This document shows positions 54,856-62,814 of a stretch of DNA of 64,000 nt, in pieces (position 1 is the stretch's first letter; every line of letters starts with the position of its first letter). The stretch comes from Moheibacter stercoris. Lineage in GTDB: Bacteria > Bacteroidota > Bacteroidia > Flavobacteriales > Weeksellaceae. The notes below the pieces were generated by a model, which had not been told where the DNA came from, did no database searches, and worked only from the letters and a program-made list of their open reading frames with translations. Both the position numbers and the translations under genes were made by a program. The stretch lies in NCBI RefSeq assembly GCF_040545805.1, contig NZ_JBEPMO010000002.1:124001-188000 (forward strand), in the 5' to 3' direction.

Positions 54856-55224
54856 TTATTTTACTTCAACTTCAGCACCAGCTTCCTCTAATTGAGTTTT
54901 CAATGCTTCAGCTTCGTCTTTAGAAACACCTTCTTTCAATGCTTGAGGTGCAGTATCAACTAAATCTTTCGCTTCTTTCAATCCTTTTCCAGTTAAATCT
55001 TTAACCAATTTAACAACTGCTAATTTGTTAGCACCTCCAGATTTCAAGATTACGTCGAATTCAGTTTTTTCTTCTGCAGCAGCTTCTCCACCACCAGCAG
55101 CAACAACAACTGCAGCAGCAGCTGGTTCAATTCCGTATTCGTCTTTTAAGATTGTAGATAATTCATTTACTTCTAAAACTGTTAAGTTTACTAACTCTTC
55201 AGCTAATTTTTTAACATCTGCCAT
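54856..55224 (-). CDS. rplL: 50S ribosomal protein L7/L12
   Basis: 122 residues: N-terminal dimerisation helices, an Ala-rich hinge (AAAAVVVAAGG) and the C-terminal factor-binding domain with KTEFDVILKSGGANKLAVVK and GLKEAKDLVD. Ribosomal stalk protein; normal length. Last gene of rplKAJL. Confidence 0.98.
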   Translation of the reverse strand: MADVKKLAEELVNLTVLEVNELSTILKDEYGIEPAAAAVVVAAGGGEAAAEEKTEFDVILKSGGANKLAVVKLVKDLTGKGLKEAKDLVDTAPQALKEGVSKDEAEALKTQLEEAGAEVEVK

Positions 55225-55267
55225 TTTTAAATGTTTTTTTTTGGTTTTACAACTTGTTTTGTTTTGG

Positions 55268-55283
55268 GATAAGTTACCTTATC
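55268..55283 (-). promoter_or_regulatory. Small hairpin between rplJ and rplL
   Basis: On the transcript GAUAAG-GUAA-CUUAUC, a perfect six-base-pair stem closed by a GNRA-type tetraloop, in the 82-base gap. No U-tract follows, so it is more likely a processing or stability element than a full terminator. Confidence 0.4.
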
Positions 55284-55306
55284 ACCTATGATTTTAATAT
55301 GAGCTC

Positions 55307-55930
55307 TTACTCGGTTGCAGGCGTTTCGTCTGCTGCTTCAGAAGATTCTTCTGCTGCTGGAGCCTCTTCAGTCGCTTCTACAGCTGGTGCTGCTTCTTCA
55401 ACTGCTGGAGCTTCTGCTGCAACTTCTTCTTTTTTTCCTTCTGCATTCTCTTTGTTTTCCAATTGAGAAACCAAAGATTGGATTGGAGATTTCAACAATG
55501 CAACGATATCTGCGATCATCTCTTCGCGAGACTTCAATGCTGATAAAGTTGACAATTTGTCGTCACCTAAATATACGTTATTCTCAATCCATGCACCTTT
55601 TAATACAGGCTTGTCAGATTTTTTTCTGAAAGTTTCGATCACTTTTGCAGGAGCATTTCCTTTTTCAGCGATCATCATAGCTGTGTTACCAGCTAAAGCT
55701 TCAAATAATCCAGAGAAATCTTTGTCTTCGCTACGCTCCATTGCTTTTTTCAACAAAGCATTTTTCACGACTCTCAAAGAAATATTTCCTTTGTTACAAG
55801 CTCTTCTTAATTCGGTTGTGTTCGCCGCGTTTAAACCTGAAATATCAGCAAGGTAAACTATGTTCGACTCTGCTAACACCGCAGATAAATCGTCGATCAT
55901 TTGCGCTTTTTGTTCTTTTGTCATTGCCAT
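55307..55930 (-). CDS. rplJ: 50S ribosomal protein L10 with acidic C-terminal extension
   Basis: 207 residues. The first 165 are standard L10 (rRNA-binding domain and the C-terminal L12-binding helix SPIQSLVSQLEN). The last 40 are an Ala/Glu-rich low-complexity tail (AAEAPAVEEAAPAVEATEEA), absent from E. coli L10. Stalk base protein, binds L12 dimers. Twelve bases after rplA. Confidence 0.97.
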   Translation of the reverse strand: MAMTKEQKAQMIDDLSAVLAESNIVYLADISGLNAANTTELRRACNKGNISLRVVKNALLKKAMERSEDKDFSGLFEALAGNTAMMIAEKGNAPAKVIETFRKKSDKPVLKGAWIENNVYLGDDKLSTLSALKSREEMIADIVALLKSPIQSLVSQLENKENAEGKKEEVAAEAPAVEEAAPAVEATEEAPAAEESSEAADETPATE

Positions 55931-55942
55931 AATTACCTACTT

Positions 55943-56638
55943 TTATGCGTTTAAACTTTTAGGATCAACATGAATACCCGGACTCATAGTAGAAGAAAGG
56001 GTAATACTTCTCATATAAGTACCTTTTGCTGCGGTTGGTTTTAACTTTACTAAAGTAGAAACCAATTCTGCTGCATTTTCTTTGATCATTTCTGGAGTGA
56101 AAGATACTTTTCCAATTGCAGCGTGAATAATTCCGTAACGGTCAACTTTGAAGTCAATTTTACCAGCTTTTACATCAGCAACAGCTTTTCCAACTTCCAA
56201 GGTAACAGTTCCAGCTTTAGGGTTTGGCATCAATCCTCTTGGACCTAATACACGTCCTAATGGACCTAATTTTCCCATAACGGCTGGCATGGTAACGATC
56301 ACGTCAACATCTGTCCAACCATTTTTAATTTTATCTAAATACTCGTCTAAACCAACGTAGTCAGCACCAGCTGCTTTTGCTTCTGCTTCTTTATCTGGTG
56401 TAACCAATGCTAAAACCTTAACATCTTTACCCGTTCCGTGAGGTAATGAAACCACACCACGAACCATTTGGTTAGCTTTTTTAGGGTCTACTCCTAAACG
56501 AACAGCAATATCAACAGATGCGTCAAATTTTGCTGTGTTCACTTCTTTTACTAAAGCTGATGCATCTTCAATTGTATACAACTTTGTTTTATCAACTTTA
56601 GCTTGTGCTTCCTTTTGCTTCTTTGTTAACTGAGCCAT
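55943..56638 (-). CDS. rplA: 50S ribosomal protein L1
   Basis: 231 residues with the L1 signature (VVSLPHGTGKDVKVLAL, LGPRGLMPNPKAGTVT). Binds 23S rRNA at the E-site stalk; in other bacteria it also represses its operon by binding the mRNA leader. Normal length. Confidence 0.98.
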   Translation of the reverse strand: MAQLTKKQKEAQAKVDKTKLYTIEDASALVKEVNTAKFDASVDIAVRLGVDPKKANQMVRGVVSLPHGTGKDVKVLALVTPDKEAEAKAAGADYVGLDEYLDKIKNGWTDVDVIVTMPAVMGKLGPLGRVLGPRGLMPNPKAGTVTLEVGKAVADVKAGKIDFKVDRYGIIHAAIGKVSFTPEMIKENAAELVSTLVKLKPTAAKGTYMRSITLSSTMSPGIHVDPKSLNA

Positions 56639-56657
56639 TTTCTAATTTTTTAAGGTT

Positions 56658-57098
56658 TTACTCGGGAGCTTGTCCTCCTTTAACTGTTATACCCATAGAA
56701 CGAGCTGTACCCGCTACCATTTTCATAGCAGACTCCAAAGTAAAGCAATTCATATCTTGTAACTTGTCTTCAGCAATCGCTCTAACTTGATCCCAAGAAA
56801 CGTTCGCAACTTTCACACGGTTAGGTTCACCTGAAGCTTTTTTCAACTTCGCAGCATCCATTAACTGGATTGCAACCGGTGGAGTTTTTACGATGAAATC
56901 AAAAGATTTATCTTGATAAACCGTAATAACAACCGGCAAAACTTGACCTTGCTTCTCTTGTGTACGACCGTTAAACTGTTTACAAAACTCCATAATGTTC
57001 ACCCCAGCAGCACCCAATGCCGGTCCTACCGGTGGCGATGGATTTGCTTGGCCTCCCTTTACTTGAAGTTTTACAACTTTTTCAACTTTTTTTGCCAT
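56658..57098 (-). CDS. rplK: 50S ribosomal protein L11
   Basis: 146 residues with QVKGGQANPSPPVGPALG at the N-terminus and the rRNA-binding C-terminal domain (DMNCFTLESAMKMVAGTARS). First gene of rplKAJL with its own promoter. Confidence 0.98.
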   Translation of the reverse strand: MAKKVEKVVKLQVKGGQANPSPPVGPALGAAGVNIMEFCKQFNGRTQEKQGQVLPVVITVYQDKSFDFIVKTPPVAIQLMDAAKLKKASGEPNRVKVANVSWDQVRAIAEDKLQDMNCFTLESAMKMVAGTARSMGITVKGGQAPE

Positions 57099-57194
57099 TT
57101 TAATTTTTTAAAATTTGAATATAAATGAATTTGGAAGCATTTATTATTCAGTAATTTAAGGCGCTCACAACACCCTATTTTACTTTTAGGACTG

Positions 57195-57202
57195 CAAAAT
57201 TA
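57195..57202 (-). promoter_or_regulatory. Candidate -7 element of the rplKAJL promoter
   Basis: Minus-strand TAATTTTG followed by CA, exact TAnnTTTG; predicts a leader of about 90 nucleotides, long enough for L1 autoregulation, though I cannot identify the L1 site. Confidence 0.5.
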
Positions 57203-57274
57203 GAAAATAATTCCGAACTAACAACATTAAATAGCTGAATTTTAACTAGATTTCTTTTATAAACCTTTTTCTAA

Positions 57275-57303
57275 CAAAAAAGCCATTCCGAAGAATGGCT
57301 TTT
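57275..57303 (-). terminator. Intrinsic terminator after nusG
   Basis: Minus-strand stem AAAAGCCATTC/GAATGGCTTTT closed by a C(UUCG)G tetraloop, then a short U-tract. Confidence 0.87.
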
Positions 57304-57327
57304 GATTAAGTATATAAAAAATTTTAT

Positions 57328-57873
57328 TTAAACTTTTTCCACTTGCATAAAGGACAACTCCAATGGAGTTTTACGTCCAAAAATTAAGACCATTACTTCC
57401 AACTTACGTTTTTCTTCATTGATCTTTTCGATTGTTCCATTGAATCCATTGAAAGGTCCGTCGATCACTTTCACCGTTTCTCCAACGATATAAGGAATGT
57501 TGACTAAGTTTTCATCAGATTCTGCTAACTCATCCACTCTTCCTAACATACGGTTCACTTCTGCTTGACGCATTGGAACTGGATCACCACCTTTGGTTGC
57601 ACTTAAAAAACTGATAACTCCAGGAATTCCTTTGATAATGTGAGGAATTTCACCAGTTAATTCAGCTTCGATCATTACATAACCCGGATAGTGAACTTTT
57701 TCTTTTTGTGTTTTTTTCCCGTTACGTATTTGAATTACTTTTTCCATAGGAACAACAATTTGTCCTACGAAATCTTGTAATTTATGGTATTGGATTTCGT
57801 TTTCAATGTAAGTTCTTACTTTGATTTCTTGTCCACTTACCGTTTTTAATACGTACCATTTCTTATTGCTCAT
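57328..57873 (-). CDS. nusG: Transcription termination/antitermination factor NusG
   Basis: 181 residues: NGN domain starting KKWYVLKTVSGQE with FVGQIVVPMEKV, and a KOW domain with VKVIDGPFNGFNGTIEKI. Binds RNA polymerase and, in other bacteria, Rho or S10. Follows secE by 30 bases in the universal order. Confidence 0.98.
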   Translation of the reverse strand: MSNKKWYVLKTVSGQEIKVRTYIENEIQYHKLQDFVGQIVVPMEKVIQIRNGKKTQKEKVHYPGYVMIEAELTGEIPHIIKGIPGVISFLSATKGGDPVPMRQAEVNRMLGRVDELAESDENLVNIPYIVGETVKVIDGPFNGFNGTIEKINEEKRKLEVMVLIFGRKTPLELSFMQVEKV

Positions 57874-57903
57874 AATTCACTATTCTATCAGGACAACATT
57901 TAC

Positions 57904-58098
57904 CTATCTCAGCAACTCAAAAATACTTTTGATAACGAAGTTACCAAAAAGAGAATCTACACCGTAAAGTAATAATGCCAAAATCAACGTAGCAATAGCT
58001 ACGATCATTGTGTCATTTTGCAACGAAGCCCAAGTTGGCCACGTAACATTGGTTGTAAATTCAGAAAATGAATCTTTTATGTAGTCTATTACTTTCAT
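57904..58098 (-). CDS. secE: Preprotein translocase subunit SecE
   Basis: 64 residues, the short single-membrane-segment form: a cytoplasmic amphipathic helix with FTTNVTWPTWASLQNDT, then the membrane helix about 31-57. Stabilises SecY. Confidence 0.95.
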   Translation of the reverse strand: MKVIDYIKDSFSEFTTNVTWPTWASLQNDTMIVAIATLILALLLYGVDSLFGNFVIKSIFELLR

Positions 58099-58114
58099 AT
58101 GTTAATTCGTATTG

Positions 58115-58186
58115 CACGGGCACAAGGATTCGAACCCTGACCAGCGGTTTTGGAGACCGCGATACTAACCATTATACTATGCCCGT
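58115..58186 (-). tRNA. trnW: tRNA-Trp (anticodon CCA)
   Basis: 72-nt cloverleaf: acceptor ACGGGCA/TGCCCGT, anticodon stem GCGGT/ACCGC with loop CTCCAAA, T-loop TTCGAAT. Discriminator G; the 3' CCA is not encoded. Located between tuf and secE, a common position. Confidence 0.96.
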
Positions 58187-58192
58187 ATAAGA

Positions 58193-58228
58193 AAGGTGTT
58201 TCCGAATTCGTAAAAACGAAAACACCTT
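58193..58228 (-). terminator. Hairpin between tuf and tRNA-Trp
   Basis: Minus-strand arms AAGGTGTTT/AAACACCTT with an inner partial stem. Only a weak UUUCUU tail follows, so it could be a leaky terminator or an RNA processing signal between tuf and the tRNA. Confidence 0.5.
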
Positions 58229-58253
58229 ATCTTTATTTATCTTAATCTAAGGA

Positions 58254-59441
58254 TTAGTCAAGAAGCTCAGTTACCTGACCTGCTCCTACAGTTCTACCAC
58301 CCTCACGGATAGCGAAACGTAAACCTTCGTTTAATGCAATTGGTTGGATTAATTCAACTGTGATAGTTAAGTTATCTCCAGGTAATACCATCTCTACTCC
58401 TTCTGGTAATTGGATTTCTCCAGTTACGTCAGTTGTACGAACGTAGAATTGAGGACGGTATTTGTTGTGGAATGGAGTGTGACGTCCACCTTCTTCTTTT
58501 GTCAAGATATAGACTTGAGCTTTGAATTTTTTGTGAGGTTTAACTGAACCAGCTTTCGCGATAACCATACCACGACGGATGTCAGATTTCTCAATACCTC
58601 TTAACAATAAACCAACGTTATCACCAGCTTCCCCTCTATCTAAGATTTTACGGAACATCTCTACCCCAGTAATAGTTGAAGTTAATTTTTCCTCACCCAT
58701 ACCTACGATATCAACTGGATCACCTGTGTTGATTACACCTGCTTCAATACGACCTGTAGCAACAGTTCCACGACCAGTAATAGAGAATACGTCCTCAACT
58801 GGCATCAAGAATGGTTTATCTTGATCACGAACTGGTTGTTCAATCCACTCATCTACTGCATTCATCAAGTTCAATACCGTTTCAACCCATTTTGGTTCAC
58901 CGTTCAATGCACCTAAAGCAGATCCGTGGATAACTGGACCGTTGTCACCATCATATTCATAGAAAGACAATAAGTCTCTGATTTCCATTTCAACTAACTC
59001 CAATAATTCTGGATCGTCAACCATGTCAACTTTGTTCATGAAAACAACGATTCTAGGAATACCTACCTGACGTCCTAAAAGGATGTGCTCACGAGTTTGA
59101 GGCATAGGACCATCTGTAGAAGCAACCACTAAGATCGCACCATCCATCTGAGCCGCACCAGTAACCATGTTCTTTACGTAATCCGCGTGACCAGGACAGT
59201 CAACGTGAGCGTAGTGACGGTTAGCTGTTTCATATTCAACGTGTGAAGTATTAATTGTAATACCTCTTTCTTTTTCCTCAGGCGCGTTGTCAATCTGGTC
59301 AAATGATTTTGCTTCAGAGAATCCTGCGTCTGACAATACTTTTGTAATAGCTGCAGTCAAAGTAGTTTTACCGTGGTCAACGTGACCAATAGTACCAATA
59401 TTCAAATGCGGCTTATTACGATTAAAGGTTTCCTTTGCCAT
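58254..59441 (-). CDS. tuf: Elongation factor Tu
   Basis: 395 residues; G1 GHVDHGKTT (19-27), DCPGHADY, NKVDMVD and SALGAL G-motifs, then two beta-barrel domains ending AGQVTELLD. Delivers aminoacyl-tRNA to the ribosome. Sits after four tRNA genes in the order known from E. coli tufB. Confidence 0.99.
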   Translation of the reverse strand: MAKETFNRNKPHLNIGTIGHVDHGKTTLTAAITKVLSDAGFSEAKSFDQIDNAPEEKERGITINTSHVEYETANRHYAHVDCPGHADYVKNMVTGAAQMDGAILVVASTDGPMPQTREHILLGRQVGIPRIVVFMNKVDMVDDPELLELVEMEIRDLLSFYEYDGDNGPVIHGSALGALNGEPKWVETVLNLMNAVDEWIEQPVRDQDKPFLMPVEDVFSITGRGTVATGRIEAGVINTGDPVDIVGMGEEKLTSTITGVEMFRKILDRGEAGDNVGLLLRGIEKSDIRRGMVIAKAGSVKPHKKFKAQVYILTKEEGGRHTPFHNKYRPQFYVRTTDVTGEIQLPEGVEMVLPGDNLTITVELIQPIALNEGLRFAIREGGRTVGAGQVTELLD

Positions 59442-59579
59442 TGTTTAAATAATTTCTATTGTTATACTTAATTTCTAAATTGTTTCAACACAAAAAGTGG
59501 TGAGCTTCCCTGCCCAACACCTTCTAAATTCCTTCTTCATTAATCTCTCTCAATTGCTTTGAGCCTACGCCCATCATTG

Positions 59580-59651
59580 AGCCAATGACGGGATTTGAAC
59601 CCGTGACCTCGTCCTTACCAAGGAAGCGCTCTACCCCTGAGCTACATCGGC
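59580..59651 (-). tRNA. trnT: tRNA-Thr (anticodon GGT)
   Basis: 72-nt cloverleaf: acceptor GCCGATG/CATTGGC (one G-T pair), D-arm GCTCAGGGGTAGAGC, anticodon loop CTTGGTA giving GGT, T-loop TTCAAAT. Discriminator T, CCA not encoded. Confidence 0.95.
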
Positions 59652-59660
59652 CAAAAGTTG

Positions 59661-59733
59661 AGCGGGAGACGGGACTCGAACCCGCAACATTCAGCTTGGA
59701 AGGCTGAAGCTCTACCAATTGAGCTACTCCCGC
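59661..59733 (-). tRNA. trnG: tRNA-Gly (anticodon TCC)
   Basis: 73-nt cloverleaf: acceptor GCGGGAG/CTCCCGC, anticodon stem TTCAGC/GCTGAA with loop CTTCCAA, T-loop TTCGAGT, discriminator T. Confidence 0.96.
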
Positions 59734-59799
59734 TTATACTTATCTATCCAAACGAAATGTTTGGAACGTCCAATTTAAAATGAAGATAAAATCGAATTG

Positions 59800-59881
<82 letters not shown>

Positions 59882-59903
59882 CTTCCAAAATAATAAAAAT
59901 TTG

Positions 59904-59977
59904 AGCCGGCAGAGGGATTCGAACCCACGACCCCGAGATTACAAATCACGTGCTCTGGCCAACTGAGCTATGCCGGC
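59904..59977 (-). tRNA. trnT: tRNA-Thr (anticodon TGT), with two U-U mismatches
   Basis: 74 nt: acceptor GCCGGCA/TGCCGGC is perfect, D-arm GCTCAGTTGGCCAGAGC, anticodon loop TTTGTAA giving TGT. The anticodon stem CGTGA/TCTCG and the T stem GTGGG/CCCTC each contain one U-U mismatch. Otherwise canonical, discriminator T. First gene of the tRNA-tuf transcript. Confidence 0.9.
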
Positions 59978-60002
59978 AAATCTTCATTTCTATGTAAAAG
60001 AA

Positions 60003-60027
60003 CAGTCCGTTTTTTCATTACGGACTG
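60003..60027 (-). terminator. Hairpin CAGTCCGT/ACGGACTG after hpf
   Basis: Perfect 8-base-pair stem with a nine-base loop followed on the minus strand by UUCUUUU. It sits directly downstream of hpf but also immediately after the tRNA -7 box, so the tRNA transcript would start inside it. Confidence 0.65.
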
Positions 60028-60035
60028 CAAATGTA
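60028..60035 (-). promoter_or_regulatory. Candidate -7 element of the tRNA-tuf operon
   Basis: Minus-strand TACATTTG followed by CA, exact TAnnTTTG, about 50 bases before the first tRNA. Confidence 0.5.
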
Positions 60036-60086
60036 CGAAGTATTTTGAATTCTCCAAATTTTGAAGAAAAAATTTTAAAAATAATT

Positions 60087-60386
60087 TTATCGCTCTGAAA
60101 CCTTCTCTTTTTTACGGATGATTAGCTTCTTTAAGGTATCTACCGAAAGGTCAATACATTCCTCAAAAGATTGACCCGATTTTTTCACCATAATATCGTC
60201 TCCTGGCACCTCTAATTTTATATCAACAAATTTGTTTTCTTTTTCTGAAATGTTCTCTACTCGCATCGAAACTTGAGCTGAAATGATCTTGTCATAGAAC
60301 TGATCGAGCTTGCTAAGTTTGCTTTCTACATACTCTTCTAAACCTGCTTTAGCATTGAAATTTACTGTTTGAAGTTTGATTGTCAT
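60087..60386 (-). CDS. hpf: Ribosome hibernation-promoting factor (short HPF/YfiA type)
   Basis: 99 residues, a single beta-alpha-beta HPF domain (KLQTVNFNAKAGLEEYVESKLSKLD; SVDTLKKLIIRKKEK) that occupies the 30S decoding channel in stationary phase. It lacks the C-terminal dimerisation domain of long HPF. Overlaps the recombinase gene by four bases, a linkage common in Bacteroidota. Confidence 0.93.
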   Translation of the reverse strand: MTIKLQTVNFNAKAGLEEYVESKLSKLDQFYDKIISAQVSMRVENISEKENKFVDIKLEVPGDDIMVKKSGQSFEECIDLSVDTLKKLIIRKKEKVSER

Positions 60387-61285
60387 AATTTTTCGTTTTT
60401 TCGCTCTCTTGGATGAGCTTGATTAAACACTTTTTTTAATTCATCGATACTCCCATGTGTGTAAACTTGCGTGGCGGCCAAACTTGAATGCCCCAAAATT
60501 TCTTTGACTGCATTCAACTCTGCTCCCCGACTCAACATATGGGTAGCAAAACTATGCCTCAACATATGAGGACTTTTTTTATGCTTCGTACTGATATGAC
60601 TAAGGTAATAATTAACTAAATTATAAACAAGTTTCTCACCCATTGGTTTCCCTAAAATTGTCTTAAAAAATGAATTTTCTTTTGCTTCAACTTCCCGATC
60701 TCTCAATTGCATATATTCTCGCATGGAATGAAGAATTTTTTCGCCAAGGGGAATCTTTCTTTCCTTGTTCCTTTTCCCCAAAATTTTCATGGATTTTTGC
60801 TCAAAATCGATGTCTTCATCTTTGAGTTGAATCAATTCAATCCTTCTAATTCCCGTTTGATAAAACAATTCCAACATCAAACGATCTCGTACACCTTCAA
60901 AATCTTCAGAAAATAATTCTTTCGATGAGAATAATTTCTCCAATTCTTCTTCCGAAAAAGGAATTTGAACATCGTTGTATTGTTTCAATGTTTTGATGGA
61001 ATTGGCAGGCGAACTTTGAATTTCCCCAATCTTCAATAAATATTTGAAGTAGGATTTTAAGGAACTAATTTTTCGATTGATGCTACGCTCCGCTAAATGG
61101 GATTGAGATAGATTCATCAGATAAGCTCTTAGATGAACCTTATTGGCAGTGGAAATATCCGTTGTATTGGTTTCTGAAAAGTAAAACTTTTCGAATTCCA
61201 ACAAATCGGTTTGGTAGCTCTGAATGGTTTTCAGAGAATATTTTTTTTCGTATTGCAGGTACTGCAAAAACTTCGTTATGGACAT
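60383..61285 (-). CDS. xerC: Tyrosine recombinase XerC type
   Basis: 300 residues with R147, K171, H240-x-x-R243, H266 and Y275 all present and spaced as in the XerD at 35220. Likely the second subunit of the dif recombinase. The rpsU-xerC-hpf neighbourhood is typical for Bacteroidota XerC. Confidence 0.92.
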   Translation of the reverse strand: MSITKFLQYLQYEKKYSLKTIQSYQTDLLEFEKFYFSETNTTDISTANKVHLRAYLMNLSQSHLAERSINRKISSLKSYFKYLLKIGEIQSSPANSIKTLKQYNDVQIPFSEEELEKLFSSKELFSEDFEGVRDRLMLELFYQTGIRRIELIQLKDEDIDFEQKSMKILGKRNKERKIPLGEKILHSMREYMQLRDREVEAKENSFFKTILGKPMGEKLVYNLVNYYLSHISTKHKKSPHMLRHSFATHMLSRGAELNAVKEILGHSSLAATQVYTHGSIDELKKVFNQAHPRERKNEKL

Positions 61286-61330
61286 AAAAAAACCTGTTCA
61301 TCAAAGTTAAGAAAACTTCAATAAACAGGT
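61284..61330 (-). terminator. rpsU terminator with promoter in its loop
   Basis: Minus-strand arms ACCTGTT (61330 side) and AACAGGT (61291 side), extended by AAG/CTT pairs, followed by a U7 tract. The loop carries the TAACTTTG box of the next gene. Confidence 0.7.
61302..61309 (-). promoter_or_regulatory. Candidate -7 element for xerC-hpf
   Basis: Minus-strand TAACTTTG, exact TAnnTTTG, 17 bases before the xerC ATG. It lies in the loop of the rpsU terminator hairpin. Confidence 0.45.
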
Positions 61331-61352
61331 ATATATTGTTTCAGTAAAAATC

Positions 61353-61547
61353 TTAAGCTTCTTCTTTGCTCAACAATTGTTGTTTATAAGCAGCTCTTTG
61401 ACGTTGTTGTCTTTTGATTACAGAAGGCTTGATAAACTGTTGACGGCTTCTTAATTGACGCACAACACCTGTTCTGTCAAATTTACGTTTGTATTTTTTC
61501 AACGCTTTGTCGATAGATTCTCCGTCTTTTACTGGTATAATTAACAT
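61353..61547 (-). CDS. rpsU: 30S ribosomal protein S21
   Basis: 64 residues from MLIIPVKDGESIDKALKKYK, the family start; an 11-codon upstream extension is rejected because it would overlap the promoter. Rich in Arg/Lys at the C-terminus. In Bacteroidota S21 is linked to anti-Shine-Dalgarno occlusion, consistent with the weak SD sequences throughout this window. Confidence 0.96.
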   Translation of the reverse strand: MLIIPVKDGESIDKALKKYKRKFDRTGVVRQLRSRQQFIKPSVIKRQQRQRAAYKQQLLSKEEA

Positions 61548-61569
61548 AGTTACTCTTATTTTTGGGTTG

Positions 61570-61577
61570 CAAAGATA
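61570..61577 (-). promoter_or_regulatory. Candidate -7 element for rpsU
   Basis: Minus-strand TATCTTTG followed by CAA, exact TAnnTTTG, 23 bases before the ATG. Confidence 0.5.
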
Positions 61578-61608
61578 CAAAAGATTCTAATCCATGCAAA
61601 TAAATTAC

Positions 61609-62751
61609 TTAATCTTTTAAAATATTTCTTCCGATCACCAATTTTTGGATTTCGGTTGTTCCTTCTCCAATGGTACAAAGTTTGGAATCGCGGTAGTATT
61701 TCTCCGCTGGGAAGTCTTTTGTATAACCATATCCACCAAAAATTTGAACAGCGTCATTGGCAATTCTCACACAAGCTTCAGAAGCATAATATTTCGCCAT
61801 CGCTCCTTCCGTAGTCATCGGCAAATTGTTATTTTTCAAATAAGATGCTTTTTGGATTAACAATTCAGAAGCCTCAATGTCTGTCGCCATTTCAGCTAAT
61901 TTGAAATTAACAGCTTGAAAATTGGCAATTGCTTGACCAAATTGATGTCTTTCTTTTGCATATTTCAATGCAGCTTTGTACGCACCTTTGGCAATTCCTA
62001 AACTTAAGGCTGCAATCGAGATGCGACCACCATCTAAAATTTTCAAAGCTTGTTTGAACCCTTCCCCAACTTCACCTAAACGATGAGAATCTGGAACAAC
62101 TACGCCATCAAAAATCAATTCAGCAGTTTCCGATGCACGCATTCCCAATTTGTTTTCTTTTTTCCCGCTTGTAAAACCTGGCATACCTTTTTCCAATACA
62201 AATGCTGTCGCGTTATTGGGCGCACCCTTTTCACCGGTACGAGTCATCACAACTGCAATATCACCGCTGATCGCATGTGTAATAAAGTTTTTCGCACCTC
62301 TGATCACCCAATTATCACCTTCTCTCTTTGCCGTAGTATTCATTCCTCCCGCATCAGATCCAGTATTATGCTCTGTCAATCCCCAAGCACCAATTACTTC
62401 CCCAGTAGCTAGTTTTGGGATCCATTTCTTTTTTTGCTCTTCGTTACCAAATGTCAAAATATGATTGGTACATAAGGAATTATGCGCTGCGATCGACAAT
62501 CCAATTGAGGGATCAACTTGTGAAATTTCATCTACAATTGCTACATATTCATGGTAAGACAATCCACTTCCTCCTAATTCTTCTGGCACTAAAATTCCCA
62601 TAAAGCCCAATTCACCTGCTTTTTTAAATACCTCAACTGGAAAATGTTGAGATTCATCCCATTCCATCATCTGAGGAGCTATATGTTGTTTTGCGAATTC
62701 TCTTGCTGATTCAGCAATAAATTTTAGATTTTCAGAAACTTCAAAATTCAT
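61609..62751 (-). CDS. Acyl-CoA dehydrogenase
   Basis: FAD flavoenzyme for the first step of beta-oxidation. 380 residues, normal length; FAD motif LTEHNTGSDAGG, substrate region KNFITHA, and the catalytic glutamate E363 in IGEGTTEIQ. The short-/medium-chain type (BCAD/SCAD-like); chain-length preference cannot be told. It has the best complete promoter in the window. Confidence 0.96.
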   Translation of the reverse strand: MNFEVSENLKFIAESAREFAKQHIAPQMMEWDESQHFPVEVFKKAGELGFMGILVPEELGGSGLSYHEYVAIVDEISQVDPSIGLSIAAHNSLCTNHILTFGNEEQKKKWIPKLATGEVIGAWGLTEHNTGSDAGGMNTTAKREGDNWVIRGAKNFITHAISGDIAVVMTRTGEKGAPNNATAFVLEKGMPGFTSGKKENKLGMRASETAELIFDGVVVPDSHRLGEVGEGFKQALKILDGGRISIAALSLGIAKGAYKAALKYAKERHQFGQAIANFQAVNFKLAEMATDIEASELLIQKASYLKNNNLPMTTEGAMAKYYASEACVRIANDAVQIFGGYGYTKDFPAEKYYRDSKLCTIGEGTTEIQKLVIGRNILKD

Positions 62752-62777
62752 GTTCGATTGTATTTTTTGATTGCTCC

Positions 62778-62807
62778 CAAAAATAGGAATTTTGAACGAA
62801 TAGACAA
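62778..62807 (-). promoter_or_regulatory. Complete Bacteroidota-type promoter of the acyl-CoA dehydrogenase gene
   Basis: Minus-strand TTG (62807-62805), 19 bases, then TATTTTTG (62785-62778): both elements at the consensus spacing. Predicted leader about 20 nucleotides. Confidence 0.65.
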
Positions 62808-62814
62808 TTATGGA

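Noticed and set aside
60383..61285. XerC-type recombinase beside tRNA genes considered as an integrase of an island
   Set aside because: Its size, catalytic spacing and rpsU/hpf neighbours are those of the housekeeping Xer protein, and no direct repeat of a tRNA end or cargo genes were seen.
61548..61580. 11-residue extension of S21
   Set aside because: It would begin inside the predicted promoter, and S21 proteins begin with the MLIIPVKDGE-type sequence.
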